Shown here piece after piece: positions 34,686 to 45,190 of a stretch of DNA of 64,000 nucleotides (positions are counted from its first letter, which is position 1; each line of letters begins with the position of its first letter). Source of the DNA: Cordylochernes scorpioides. Lineage: Eukaryota > Arthropoda > Arachnida > Pseudoscorpiones > Chernetidae. The stretch spans positions 142,940,623-143,004,622 of the forward strand of contig CP092863.1 in the NCBI GenBank assembly GCA_030710605.1. The letters run 5' to 3'. The notes below the pieces were generated by a model. It worked only from the letters and a program-made list of their open reading frames with translations, had not been told where the DNA came from and ran no database searches. Both the position numbers and the translations under genes were made by a program.

Positions 34686-34955
34686 ATTGTAGAACGACAT
34701 TTGAAAAATATCCCGCATGTGTTTCTTTTGAACGAAAAATTGAAATTTATTTTAAGAAGAAATAACGATTATTTCTAACCTTAGGGATGAAGTATGAAAG
34801 GATGAATTGTGAAGAGTAATGATAAACGGAAAATTCATCCTTTCATACTTCATCCCTAAGGTTAGAAATAATCGTTATTTCTTCTTAAAATAAATTTCAA
34901 TTTTTCTTTCAAAAGAAACACATGCGGGATAATTTTCAAATGTCGTTCTACATTT
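34686..34955. repeat. Fold-back element, block copy 2
   Basis: Same element as 15239-15506, with slightly better matched arms. Confidence 0.85.
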
Positions 34956-35484
34956 TATATTTGCTCATATATAAAGCTTCTTGTGTATTTCGCGCTTATA
35001 TAAAAAGTTAGAGTGTATACTTTCATGATATATATGAAAAATAAGATAAAATAAAGAAGGGGAATCAGGTAGTGTGATATTAAACATAAAATAATCCTAT
35101 TCTGACATCTCACATGAGCATTTTTAGATGGCATAGCGCCATCTAGAGGAATAAAAATAAACTAAACGTTGATTCAGGTTTCCATAATATCAGGCCAATC
35201 CATACAGAACGTATCATGTAAATAGGTAATTATGGATATATAAGCAGAGAATAGTCCAATACAATGCTAGATTGTTATATGATGAGTGAAACTGGCGAAA
35301 CCGCTGGAAGGGTTCATCACTGATGACCTAGGCCCTCCCAATATTTTTAAATATCCGTATGGATAATAGGAAGTTTGTTTTATTAAAAAAATATCATAGG
35401 AAATGTTGTGGTAGCTTGTTTTCAATTTCATATATACTATAATTACACGTTTGGCCTATATTTCTTATATTTTCCTTTACATTC

Positions 35485-35785
35485 ATGGACAAAACTTAAG
35501 GAAGTTGTACCTTTTAGCATGTATATCGGGATTCAGACAATAACTCTGAAAGATATTACAGTGACCTTTATTGTATACACTCATGAACAAAACTTAAGGA
35601 AGCTGTACCTTTTAGCATATATATCGGGATTCAGACAATAACTCTGAAATATATTACAGTGACCTTTATTTAAGAGATACGAGATAACCAAGTGTGAATA
35701 AAATTGCCTCTGTCTCCATGAAAAAAAAAAAAAAAAAGACGACCAGCGATATCAAAGACTTTCCACTTGCTTAAGTTTTATCCAG
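35485..35785 (+). repeat. Tc1-type MITE, two partial units
   Basis: Left end CATTCATGGACAAAACTTAA, a second left half at about 35578, the A-run at about 35720 and the right end near 35760-35783. Confidence 0.75.
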
Positions 35786-35819
35786 AAAATAATCTGTATA
35801 AATAGAGAGGACAACTTAC

Positions 35820-36345
35820 CCGAATGGGATTGCTCCTCGGGCAGCTTCACGTTCAAATTCTTTGAGGGTAAGTGCTCTACGGGTCGAGGGAGATGGGGTA
35901 GAGTCAGGAATGAAGGCGGGGTTATCAGCAGCAGCTGATATGATTGGTTCCTCATTAGTAGGAGTGGTTATGAGAATAGTTGGCTCCTCCCCTACCACCA
36001 TAGTAGGCGTGGCATTGACAACAACGATTGGTTCATCATCAGTAGGCGTGGCAATGTTAGGCTCCTCCTCTGTAGGTGTAGTAGGAAATCTTACACATGG
36101 TCTTGACTTTTTTGGTAGATTAGGAAACATGACAGTTGGCTCTTCCCCTGTAGGCGTGGCTGGGATGATGAAGATTGGTCGATTCTCTGTGATCACTGCA
36201 GAGGTCGGAGTCGACAGAGTTGGCTCAACTATTTTGGCGACGACAACGGGAGAACAGTATTCCAGATCGAGGCATGTTGAGAAACGATGGGGATACATAA
36301 TCTCCATCACAACTATTCCACTACCTAGAATAGTTGACAGGACTC
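35820..36345 (-). CDS. DUOXA: DUOXA exon F (TM5 and long Thr/Pro/Glu tail), middle copy
   Basis: A 526-nt exon with acceptor TTCCAG and donor GTAAGT, entry phase 1, exit phase 2. It completes TM5 (GSGIVVMEIMYPHRF) and continues into a cytoplasmic tail rich in Thr, Pro and acidic residues, with repeated T-P-T-x-E-E-P motifs. That tail is longer than in vertebrate DUOXA. It differs from the copy at 21785-22310 at about six residues, mostly in the tail. The exon is open to a good donor, so at least one further exon is needed. Confidence 0.83.
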
Positions 36346-36407
36346 CTGGAAGACACAACCATTCTTCAATCCCATAGTACTATGGTAAAAAAGAGGAAGA
36401 CATATAC

Positions 36408-36619
36408 CTGCTGTCAATACGAGCCAATAGTTCCATCCAAGGACTAGTGGTCCCAGAACTCTGGATTCAGAGAATGGGATGATAAGAGAAGGAAGCATGG
36501 ATCGATAGAGGAGTGCTGCTCCGATGAGCAGAGCCCCTAGCCCTTGAAGACAGTGTGCTCCATACCGAGGGACCAAGCAGAGTAGAACATTGGCTCCAAG
36601 CCATAGGCAGAAAGCTCCC
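36408..36619 (-). CDS. DUOXA: DUOXA exon E (TM3-TM4), middle copy
   Basis: A 212-nt exon, entry phase 2, exit phase 1, acceptor TCTTAG, donor GTATAT. It encodes GAFCLWLGANVLLCLVPRYG, a second hydrophobic stretch LQGLGALLIGAALLY, and GPLVLGWNYWLVLTA at the start of TM5. The copy at 22373-22584 encodes the same protein and differs at four bases, all synonymous. A plus-strand open frame over exons E and F is a shadow. Confidence 0.86.
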
Positions 36620-36718
36620 CTAAGACATGCCAGAATCACATATCAAATTACATAACAAAATATTTTTGTTTTGAAAATAGAGCAATCCATAACATAAAAT
36701 CCATAACAAAATATATAC

Positions 36719-37044
36719 AGTAGAACCTCCATTAGAGGACAACTCTCAACAAAGGACAGTTTTCATCACCAATACAGCAGAACTTCCATGAGAGGACACT
36801 CACGCTAGAGGACACCTCTCTATAGAGGACAGTTTTCATTTGCAAAACTATCATTTTTACTATTTAACAACTCTCCGGTAAGAGGGCACCTCTCTCTAAA
36901 GGACACTTTGGCTCTGTAACTAGGTGTTGTCCTTTTCAGAGAGGTAGTTCTACTGTAGTAACTCTCTGGTAAGAGGACACCTCTTTCTAAAGGACACTTT
37001 GGCTCTGAAATTAGGTGTTGTCCTTTACAGGGAGGTTCTACTGT
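36719..37044 (+). repeat. Pogo-like MITE in DUOXA intron, middle copy
   Basis: Same insertion as 22683-23012, shared by both block copies, so it predates their separation. Confidence 0.75.
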
Positions 37045-37368
37045 ATATAAGAATAACAGAACACAAAATAAATACCCTATGTAAAAAGAGAAGTCACCTC
37101 TCAAAATAGACGCTGAAAATATTCATCTTCGAAATTTTGATAATTGCGGGGCATAACTATGCTGATACTGAAATATATGAATAACTATACATATATGTTA
37201 TATGAAGGTTATTATTTGAAATGTTATATTAAAATATTTTATTTAGAATTATATTAAAGTATTATTTTATTTAAACTTATTTTTCTTCGATTCAAATACT
37301 CTGTTAAATCGACCGCCAGAGGTCACGCTTTCCCTATAAGTACTCATTGTTGTTCTTCCCCGTTGGCC

Positions 37369-37619
37369 ATGAATCCTGCCAAGAAGAAAAAGAAGGCCTA
37401 CAAGCCCATCGTGAACGTCGCCGACCTGGAGAGGGAAGATGAGATGGTGATCTCACGCAACTGCAGCATCCTGAGCTCCATTGGCCATCCTGCCCTGAAA
37501 TCCCTGCACGAGGACCTGATCCGCTACATCGCCTCTCGGACTGAAATGATCAAAGCCCTCGCTACCAATGTAGAGAACCTCACTGACACCCTCGAGTCCT
37601 TCGCAGAGTTGGACGAAAT
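37369..37619 (+). CDS. LINE ORF1-type gag, N-terminal part (split by copia)
   Basis: The ATG lies in the context GGCCATGA. It encodes a Lys-rich start (MNPAKKKKKAYKP) and a helical region rich in Leu and Glu (ADLEREDEMVISRN; ENLTDTLESFAELDEI), likely a coiled coil for RNA-particle assembly. The frame is interrupted by the copia LTR at 37620 and continues in frame at 40995 once the 5-bp duplication GAAAT is counted once. The whole ORF would be 417 codons. Confidence 0.75.
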
Positions 37620-37909
37620 TGTTAGAAAGGTTTTAGGGTTTTATATTATTTTATAAATTAATACATACGATTTTAGTAATTGAAAATAGTTTATTTATGC
37701 AAAACTATATCTTACCATTTTATTTTACAAGTAATAATATATAAGAATAGTGAGGAGTGATAACTATGCAAATATTAATGATGATATACCACAGAATATT
37801 TAAAATAATTATTCAGTGACAATATTATATAAAATATTAAAGTCTAAAATTGAATTCATATATTCAACACTCCTTCTTGAATTCATGTTTTAGAGTTTTA
37901 ATTACTCTA

Positions 37910-40132
37910 TCAAAACATCTGTAGCAGTGAAGATCTGTGTTTTTCAAAAGTTTCCTTTGGCAGAGGCTTGGTTAGGATATCAGCAACTTGGTCTTGGGTT
38001 GGGCAAAACTGAACATCAACATTTTCTCTTATCTGATCTTTCAAAAAATGATATCGAACATCTATATGTTTTGTCTTTCTGTTCATTTGTCCTGTCTTCA
38101 TTAAAGTCATTGCACTTTGGTTGTCAATATTTAGTTTAGCAAGTATGGTTTCATTTGTAAGTTCTTCAATTAGTGCTTTTATATAAATGAGTTCTTTCAC
38201 ACATTCAGCTTTTACAAAATCCCAAGTTTCATTTTTCTTCAATGAATCTTTTTCTTCCTGTATTGCTTTTACCCAGTTTTCTTTGTCTACTCCGGTTACA
38301 GCTTCATTGTATGTTAACAATCCTATTTCTTCAGAAACAGAATTCAACACTTCATAATCTTTTAGTCTTTCAGGTCTATTGATATTTTCTCTATTCCTTA
38401 ACATATATCTTGAATTGGCCGAGTTCTGTGGTTTATCATGGGTATCCAATTCCAATTTAGTGTCTTGACTTTCCTCTATTTCAGAATCCAGATCTTCTCT
38501 GTATCTTGGCTGAATGACACTGGTCATTTCATTTGTTAGTTTTCCTGTAAACACCACATCTCTTGCAATTATAATCCTTATTTTCTGCATGTCCCACAAT
38601 CTGTATCCATTTCCACTGTATCCGATAAGTGAATATTTTTCACTTTTACTATCCAATTTTTTTAGGTTTCCCAATTTTTTGACATACACTTCACTCCCGA
38701 ATAATTTTACATTAGAAAGATTAGGCTCTCTTCCAAACCACATCTGTGCTGGTGTTGTTTGTACTGTATTTGAAGGGCTTCTGTTGATTAAATAGGCAGC
38801 GACTCTTGTGGCCTCTCCCCACATTTCCTTATTTAATTTGGAATCCAGCAAAAGTGCTCTGGTTTTTTCAATCAGAGTTCGATTCAACCTTTCTGCTTTT
38901 CCATTAAATTGTGGAGTATATGGAACTGTAAAATCAAGTATTATTCCTTTCATTTTGCACCATTCTTTAACTTGTGTATTGGCATATTCACCGCCATTAT
39001 CACACCTTAATTTTGACACTTTCGCATTTAAAAATCTTTCTACTTCATTTACATATTCTTTAATATATTCTTTTGCTTCATATTTATTGCTGAGCAAATA
39101 CACATAACAGAAATGTGTATAATCATCCAAAAATGTCATTATATATTTCTTATTATCATGTGTTAAGGGTTCTATTGGGCCGCACAAATCAGTATGAACA
39201 ATTTCCAAAGGTCGGGTAGCTCTAGATCTTTCATTTCCAAATGACTTCCTAGTTTGCTTTGCCATGATGCAAATTTCGCACACATCATTTTCCTGTTTTT
39301 CCAATTGGTTAAGCTCCATACCATCAACCAAACTTTCAAGTTTTCTTAGATTCTGCATTCCAATGTGTCCCAATTTTCTGTGCCATTCTTGGGTTTTGTT
39401 TTCACTTGGTAAGGTAAGGTTCGAGTCATTTTGCTTTGAAAAATGTTGTTCAATATTTACAGCATAAAGTCCATTTTCAAGTTGATCTCCTTCTAGAACT
39501 TTTTTTCCATCTTTCAAAATTGTCACTTTATCACCTTTAAAATTTACTTCTCCTCCGTTGTTAACAATTGAGGTCACTGACAAAAGGTTTTTTGATAATT
39601 CAGGCACAAATATTACTTCATTTAGGTTACATTGTCTCCCCTTAAATTGTCCTGAAGTTTTTGCTCTCATACCTTCTTCTTTTTTTGCAACATTGATGTT
39701 CACATCACACTTTTTTTGATGATCAAGCAACTTTTCTTCATTAATCATGTGACAGGTGGATCCGCTATCAACAATGAAAGTGACTGATGATCTTTTATCA
39801 TATTCTTCTCTTTGTTCAGCAATGAAAGCAATGGGAGGTTGCTTTTCTTTGTTCCTGAAATAGCAGTCTTTTTCTTTATGATTAAACTTTTTACATATTC
39901 TGCATTGTTCTTTGTTTACTTTAGCAGCAGGTTTACTGTTGTTCTTAAAGAAACAGTCCTTTTCTTCATGGTTAGTTTTTTTACAAAATTTGCAGAATTT
40001 TCTTTGGGTGCAATTTTTAGATATATGTCCTGGTTTATTACAAGTAAAACATACCTTTTGTTTTGTTGCATTCATAGCCACTCGGTCTTCTGGTTGGCTC
40101 TGTCTATTTCTTCTTATTTCTTCAGTGGTCAA
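37910..40132 (-). CDS. Copia pol: zinc knuckles, protease, integrase, RNase H tail; RT core deleted
   Basis: A 740-codon frame. Residues 25-95 hold three CCHC-like knuckles (CFTCNKPGHISKNC and two more). The protease motif is VDSGSTCHM near residue 121. Integrase follows: HRKLGHIGMQNL and CEICIMAKQ (HHCC), then DLCGP, CDNGGEY and GKAERLNRTL for the DDE core. After NETWDFVK the frame jumps to ALIEELTNETILAKLNIDNQ and ADILTKPLP, the RNase H end. About 450-500 residues, including the YVDD region, are missing, yet the frame stays open. Confidence 0.9.
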   Translation of the reverse strand: MTTEEIRRNRQSQPEDRVAMNATKQKVCFTCNKPGHISKNCTQRKFCKFCKKTNHEEKDCFFKNNSKPAAKVNKEQCRICKKFNHKEKDCYFRNKEKQPPIAFIAEQREEYDKRSSVTFIVDSGSTCHMINEEKLLDHQKKCDVNINVAKKEEGMRAKTSGQFKGRQCNLNEVIFVPELSKNLLSVTSIVNNGGEVNFKGDKVTILKDGKKVLEGDQLENGLYAVNIEQHFSKQNDSNLTLPSENKTQEWHRKLGHIGMQNLRKLESLVDGMELNQLEKQENDVCEICIMAKQTRKSFGNERSRATRPLEIVHTDLCGPIEPLTHDNKKYIMTFLDDYTHFCYVYLLSNKYEAKEYIKEYVNEVERFLNAKVSKLRCDNGGEYANTQVKEWCKMKGIILDFTVPYTPQFNGKAERLNRTLIEKTRALLLDSKLNKEMWGEATRVAAYLINRSPSNTVQTTPAQMWFGREPNLSNVKLFGSEVYVKKLGNLKKLDSKSEKYSLIGYSGNGYRLWDMQKIRIIIARDVVFTGKLTNEMTSVIQPRYREDLDSEIEESQDTKLELDTHDKPQNSANSRYMLRNRENINRPERLKDYEVLNSVSEEIGLLTYNEAVTGVDKENWVKAIQEEKDSLKKNETWDFVKAECVKELIYIKALIEELTNETILAKLNIDNQSAMTLMKTGQMNRKTKHIDVRYHFLKDQIRENVDVQFCPTQDQVADILTKPLPKETFEKHRSSLLQMF

Positions 40133-40140
40133 TCTTGATA

Positions 40141-40686
40141 TTAGATTTTCAATAGTTTTTCATCTTTTCCAGTTGACTCCCAAGCAGTACAAAAATAATT
40201 ATATTCTTCTGGCAAAATTGTTAAAATCTTTGAAATAACAATATTGTCATCAAAGTTCTGTTTTAGATTATTGAGTTTAAAAGCCAAATTTCTTAAATTA
40301 CTTATGTTGGCTACAAGGTCTACATTTTTATCAAATTTATAAGTGTGAAATTCTTGTAGCAGCTTACATTTTAATTGTTCATCATCTCTTTCAAATATTC
40401 TGCATATGGTGTCATACATTGATTTGGCATTTTCACAATGTATTATGTGTGTTAATATCGTTTTATCGATGCTCGAAATAATATATTTTTGGGCTTTAGC
40501 ATCTTTTATTATCCATGCGTTTTTTTCTTTTTCATCCTTTTGATCTTTAAAACACAATTTGCCATTTATTGTTTCAATTAAATTATTAGCTTTAAAAATA
40601 ATGTTAATTTGAAATTTCCAAATATCAAAATTTTCAGAGTCTTTTAATTTATCTATAATCGAAATATCTTCCATAACAGCAGCCAT
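40141..40686 (-). CDS. Copia gag (UBN2-type)
   Basis: A 181-codon frame starting about 50 bp inside the 5' LTR (on the minus strand). It has the DUF/UBN2 gag pattern: ENFDIWKFQINIIFKANNL, AKSMYDTICRIFE and LPEEYNYFCTAWES. It terminates 9 bp before the next frame. The frame change coincides with an A-run near 40155 and looks like a one-base loss, so gag and pol were probably one polyprotein. Confidence 0.85.
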   Translation of the reverse strand: MAAVMEDISIIDKLKDSENFDIWKFQINIIFKANNLIETINGKLCFKDQKDEKEKNAWIIKDAKAQKYIISSIDKTILTHIIHCENAKSMYDTICRIFERDDEQLKCKLLQEFHTYKFDKNVDLVANISNLRNLAFKLNNLKQNFDDNIVISKILTILPEEYNYFCTAWESTGKDEKLLKI

Positions 40687-40994
40687 TTTTATTTTTACGA
40701 TTTTAGATTTTAAGTTTTAACCACGCTTTATGCTGCCACTGTTAGAAAGGTTTTAGGGTTTTATATTATTTTATAAATTAATACATACGATTTTAGTAAT
40801 TGAAAATAGTTTATTTATGCAAAACTATATCTTACCATTTTATTTTACAAGTAATAATATATAAGAATAGTGAGGAGTGATAACTATGCAAATATTAATG
40901 ATGATATACCACAGAATATTTAAAATAATTATTCAGTGACAATATTATATAAAATATTAAAGTCTAAAATTGAATTCATATATTCAACAGAAAT

Positions 40995-41997
40995 TGAGGA
41001 GGCCAACAAGCCCAAGACTGCTTGCCGCGGCACTCAAACCTGCCCTGCTCCTTCCTGCAAGGAAACCAGCTCCCAGACTGACCCAATCAAGCCCGCCACT
41101 CCTGCTCCTGCTGCTCTCCCTGCCAAGAAGCCTGCCTCCACCTTGCCTGCTCCTGCTCCAACCAAAAGGAAGCAGTCTGAGGCTCCCAACCCGCCTGCAA
41201 AGAGGACAAACCTGAATGGTCCTTCAAAACCTGCGCTTTCACGCGTATCCAAGCCTGCGGCCGCCCAAGTGATCCTCCACGGAGAAAAATCGGCGGCCCA
41301 CACAGTGGTCATCTCTGATGACCCACAGGCTGACCCAAGGGAGATGCTAAAAGCTGTCCGCGCTGCCCACACTCTCCCCCAAGGCGTTTGGGCCTCCCTA
41401 CACACCAAGGGGAAGCTGGTCCTCCACTCCAGTAATCCTGACACCATCCCTGAGGTGATAACCTCCCTGGCCAGCAAGTTGAATGGAATGAAGGTCCGCC
41501 AGCAGAAGGAGATCCTGCCACGGATCTGCCTCTTCAAAGTGGATGAGGAGACATCCAACTCCACAATTGAGGAGACCTTCCTGGAAACCGCTGCTGTTAG
41601 AAAGCTTCCTGGGGACAAGGTGGTGCGCGTGGCGCACCGTTCTGCACCCAGAAGCGGGACCTGCACCGCCTTCATCGAGGTGGACCTCAAGACCTTTAGA
41701 GCCCTGGGCGTTCGCGGGAGAATCGTGGTTGATGGAGTAATCCTCAACTTCGAGGAGTCCATCCGCGCCCGCGTCTGCTTCCGCTGTTGTGGCTTCGGCC
41801 ACAACTCTGCCCAATGCTCCAGAGCTCCTAAGTGCTTCCACTGCGGTCAAGACGGCCATGAAGGCCGCGCCTGCCCATCCATTGCTGACCAGCGCACCTC
41901 CAAATGTGCCAACTGCTGCTCCAAGGGCCTTCCTGACAAGCACGAGGCGAGAGCCTCAAGCTGCCCCATCCTGAAGTCTAGGGCCCTCAAGTTCTAG
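40995..41997 (+). CDS. LINE ORF1-type gag, C-terminal part with zinc knuckles
   Basis: Continues the ORF begun at 37369. A Pro/Ala/Lys-rich linker (KPATPAPAALPAKKPASTLP) precedes an RNA-binding domain (AAHTVVISDDPQADPREMLK to RGRIVVDGVILNFEESI). Then come three cysteine motifs: CFRCCGFGHNSAQC and CFHCGQDGHEGRAC, both CX2CX4HX4C, and a longer CANCCSKGL...C. This order is typical of ORF1 proteins of Jockey, I and R1 clade LINEs. The region is much GC-richer than its surroundings. Confidence 0.85.
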
Positions 41998-43009
41998 GCT
42001 TCAAGGACCTTCTGCCTCCAATTCCATCTGCCACTTCTACTGGATTCCTGGCCAATTCAATGCTCCTGCCTCACTTCACCTTGGCGCTGTTCCCCTGCTT
42101 GCCCAACGTTTCCACTACCCCTGCGACACATCTCCTGCAGCCAGATCCTAGGGTCCCTTGCCACCTGACATCGCGCTTGGGCTCAAAAATCATAACTTTT
42201 GGTTAGTAGCCCGTGAAACCATATTTTCTCTTCCCCGTTGGCCGACCCAAAACTTTGTAATTATGTAAATAGTATTTTGTTTTAATATTCTTACGCCTTA
42301 AGCCAGGCAGTACTTGTACAAAATTATGTCTTTCATCTGTATTCATTCCTCAGCTCAATAAAAAATCTCTAATATCCAATATCATTATTATTCTTTCAAA
42401 ATTTTAACCACGACTGCACCACCATAGCATAATCATCAACATGATCCAAAACAACAGAAATCATATCTTTTATTTTTTAAAATATAATATATATATAAAT
42501 GTAAAATACATCAGAAGACTCTCCGCTATGTATTTCAAAATTTAAGTCAGATTAGTTACGTTATTGTGGACGTGTATAGCCGACAAACATACATAAATAC
42601 ACTGACTTTATATATATATATATATTATATAATAAAAGGCATATATTGGATTTCATAAAATATTTATTTTGTCAATATTTCGGCTGGCTGAACGCCAACC
42701 TTTATCGAGGCATTACTATTTTGTATACACAAACTCAGCGCTGCATAGTGTCATAATATCACAGTTGAAATCAATTAAAATACAGAGTAGGTGGGAGAAA
42801 TTTGTGCACGAAAAAATTATTATAAAAATGCAATCAAAAATGTAAAATATCTTAAAATATTAAAGGAAAAAATGAGTTCTATCTTATATTAAAAAAAATT
42901 GTAATAAGTACATAAAAATAATCAATTAATAATTATGATATGATATTTCTTCTATCCTAAAGAATCCTTGCTAAAAGAAGATGCCAAAATGAACCAAGAA
43001 ATATAGAAG

Positions 43010-43085
43010 CACCAAGGCCCTGTCTAAGTTAAGCAGTGTATGAACTCACTAGAGAACAGAGATCTACACTAAGATAAGAAGAAGC
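43010..43085 (+). repeat. Single ancestral unit of the 82-bp satellite, middle copy
   Basis: One AAGGCCCTGTCTAAGTTAAG...ACACTAAGA unit at the same place beside exon D. This is the unexpanded state. Confidence 0.85.
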
Positions 43086-43094
43086 ACCACCCAC

Positions 43095-43248
43095 CAGAGC
43101 AGCACGGAGACATAGTGTCCCGCTTGTCTGTATTGACGTCCCCAACAGAATCCTTCGTCGTCCAGACTCATGTACTCTGCCACGGTCAGTATTGGGAAGG
43201 GAAGTCCACGGTACAGCGCTGCACGGTATTCCTCGTGTATTTGGTCCG
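43095..43248 (-). CDS. DUOXA: DUOXA exon D (loop end and start of TM3), middle copy
   Basis: A 154-nt exon, entry phase 1, exit phase 2, acceptor GCCAG, donor GTGGGT. It encodes ADQIHEEYRAALYRGLPFP, then a region ending GRQYRQAGHYVSVLLW, which matches EEYAKALEKGLPDP...YRQYRLAGHYTSAMLW of DUOXA. The reading frame stays open past the donor for a few codons, but only the GTGGGT donor restores the family sequence LLW-AF-CLWL-ANV across to exon E. A pogo-like MITE begins 41 bp upstream of the acceptor. Confidence 0.86.
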
Positions 43249-43288
43249 CTGGCATACACCACATATGTCGGCACGGTCCATAGATATA

Positions 43289-43655
43289 CAGTAGAACAAC
43301 CTCCATGAGAGGACACCCGTTCTACAGAACACCTCTCTATAAAGGACAGTTTTCCATTGCAAAATTACCATTTTTTACTATTTAGCAACTCTCCGGTAAA
43401 AGGACAACTCTCCCTAAAGGACACTTTTTCTTTGCAATTAAGTGTCCTTTACAGGGAGGTAGTTCTACTGTAGCAACTCTCTGGTAAGAGGGCATCTCTT
43501 CCTAAAGGACACTTTGGCTCTGTAATTAGGTGTTGTCCTTTACAGGGAGGTAGTTCTACTGTAGCAACTCTCTGGTAAGAGGACATCTCTCCCTAAAGGA
43601 CACTTTGGCTCTGTAACTAGGTGTTGTTCTTTACAGAGAGGTATTTCTACTGTAT
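43289..43655 (+). repeat. Pogo-like MITE, short version in middle copy
   Basis: Same site and ends as 25368-27155 but with about three units. Confidence 0.8.
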
Positions 43656-43664
43656 TTCAAATTG

Positions 43665-43965
43665 CATATACACTCATAGGCAAAACTTTAAAAGTGAAAA
43701 ATCTTTAATGTAACTTTTCGTCTATTTTATTGAAGGAGATAGAAGTTGTTCACACTTGGTTATCTGGTATGTCTTCAATAAAGGTCACTGTAATATCTTT
43801 CAGAGTTATTGTCTCAATCCCGATATACATGGTAAAAGGTACAACTTCCTTAAGTTTTGTCCATGAGTGTATATTGGTTATCTCGTATGTCTTCAATAAA
43901 GGTCACTGTAATATCTTTCAGAGTTATTGTCTGAATCCCGATATACATGCTAAAAGGTACAACTA
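43665..43965 (-). repeat. Tc1-type MITE copies, middle block
   Basis: Counterpart of 27170-27500. Confidence 0.7.
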
Positions 43966-44154
43966 TATATATATACTTATACTATACTATACTATACTTA
44001 TAAGATTGATATACATAAAAAAAATTGAAATAAAAACCTTAACAATTATTTTTTTATTGTGGTATTGGCAATATTTGCCTTTCTACAGGAAAATCCATAA
44101 AGTTGAGAAAATGAATATTGAGGCATAAATTCCTTAATTAGATATAGAAGATTC

Positions 44155-44392
44155 TTCTCAGTAAGATATGTAGCGATTTAATAAATTGAAAGAAGACGAG
44201 TTTCTTTAATCATTTTACGACGCAAGCTTTCGGGCAAAAACCCTTCAACAAGGCAAGCTAAAGCATAAATACGACTCTAGTTTATGCTTTAGCTTGCCTT
44301 GTTGAAGGGTTTTTACCCGAAAGCTTGCGTCGTTAAATGATTAAAGAAACTTGTCTTCTTTCTTTTTATTACATCGCTACATAAATTCCTTA
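44155..44392. repeat. Fold-back element with CCCGAAAGCTT motif
   Basis: Arms of about 100 bp, almost perfect (TAAAGCATAA...TTATGCTTTA centre). Each contains TTGAAGGGTTTTTACCCGAA followed by AGCTTGCGTC. Present only in the middle block copy. Confidence 0.82.
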
Positions 44393-44659
44393 AGTTTTGT
44401 CTCCATGTGTATTATATTCTCTCTTAGTAGAGAGACAATATAGGTTTACGGGAAACTAATCAAAATGTAGGATTTTCGAACCCAAAAATGAATGTAGCAA
44501 ACAGACAAACCGTAATGCACTATAGCAAAGTACCAATATGCTACACACCATCAAGGTTGTTCAAAAAAGGTTAGATTCCCCAGACCAGGGAAGATAAAAG
44601 AAATACAAGTATTGATTAGATAAGAGGATTAAATAAAATGAGAATAATACAACAAGTGC
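44393..44659. other. Unassigned sequence
   Basis: No coding signal and no clear repeat; private to the middle block copy. Confidence 0.4.
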
Positions 44660-44935
44660 TGGGAAAAGATAGATATATGAAAAACAATAGAAAAAAAAAG
44701 TGGGTCAGAGGTTTATATTAAAAATAAAGAAGGCATTTCCTGACCACGAGCACATGTGCTTTTTAGATGGCAGAGCGCCATCTAGTGGAGCAAAAATAAA
44801 CTAAACGTCTATTTAGCCTGTTCCCTGATATTTGGCCAACCCAATTTCTTGATAAATCAAGAAAAGCCATCCACGAACGCGTTTCGCGCTGTTGGCGCTC
44901 GTCAGCGTGGAGTAGGCTGTAACCACTGCCTAGAT
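44660..44935 (-). repeat. Hammerhead-bearing repeat, minus copy
   Basis: Inverse of 53100-53372 in the ribozyme part, with the same AAGTGGGTCAG...CCTGACCACGAGCACATG lead sequence and the GCGCCATCT motif. Related decayed pieces without an intact core lie at 11700-11900, 15640-15740, 35100-35200, 51000-51290 and 57340-57400. Confidence 0.55.
44870..44911 (-). ncRNA. Hammerhead ribozyme motif (minimal type I), minus copy
   Basis: A 42-nt motif identical to 53211-53252. Stem I is UCCACG/CGUGGA. The core is CUGACGA. Stem II is GCGC-CAACA-GCGC. Then GAAA, a two-pair stem III (AC/GU) around GC, and the cleavage triplet GUU. All invariant core bases are present. Such short stem III versions are known from Penelope-like elements and newt satellite, where two copies pair through stem III; here ACGCGU is self-complementary, which fits. 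Confidence 0.8.
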
Positions 44936-45007
44936 ATATCTTTGTAATAATAAAAATAAAACAGTTTGAGTCAAAAGACGATCCATCAATTAAGATTATA
45001 TAAAAGA

Positions 45008-45190
45008 GCGTACCTGGATCTGTAAAGAAAAAAAAAACGTTTTTTTCTCAAAATATTTCGAGAGATTGCTCCCTCTTTATCAAGTTTACAATAAATTGAT
45101 AAAGAGAGAAAAATTTCGCGAAATATTTTGAGAAAAAAATAACTTTTTTTTTCTTTACAGATCCAGGTACGCTCTTTTATATAAAAATAA
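45008..45190. repeat. Fold-back element with GATAAA...GAAATATTTTG motif
   Basis: Arms start at AAAGAGCGTACCTGGATCTG and its inverse. One arm, read minus, has TTGATAAAGAGGGA-GCAA and TCTCTCGAAATATTTTGAG. A half copy lies at 60296-60400. Confidence 0.78.

Larger units (their letters stand above)
37620..40989 (-). mobile_element. Copia-type LTR retrotransposon, RT-deleted, very young
   Basis: LTRs of 250 bp at 37620-37869 and 40740-40989 look identical base for base. They are TG...CA, flanked by GAAAT duplications (37615-37619 and 40990-40994). The internal order on the minus strand is gag, zinc knuckles, protease, integrase, then the end of RNase H. The reverse transcriptase core is missing. 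A purine tract lies just inside the left LTR, as expected for a minus-strand element. Confidence 0.95.
37198..42488 (+). mobile_element. Gag-only LINE-like element interrupted by a copia element
   Basis: Compared with the left block copy, where flanks at 23150 are continuous, about 5.3 kb are inserted here in the DUOXA D-E intron. After subtracting the copia element, about 1.9 kb remains: a short 5' leader, one ORF of the ORF1 (gag) type, and a 480-bp 3' UTR with an AATAAA signal. No ORF2 (endonuclease/RT) is present. The segment CTTCCCCGTTGGCC occurs both in the leader (just before the ATG) and in the 3' UTR. Confidence 0.75.

Noticed and set aside
41034..41804. 256-codon minus-strand frame
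   Set aside because: Antisense shadow of the GC-rich LINE ORF1 region.
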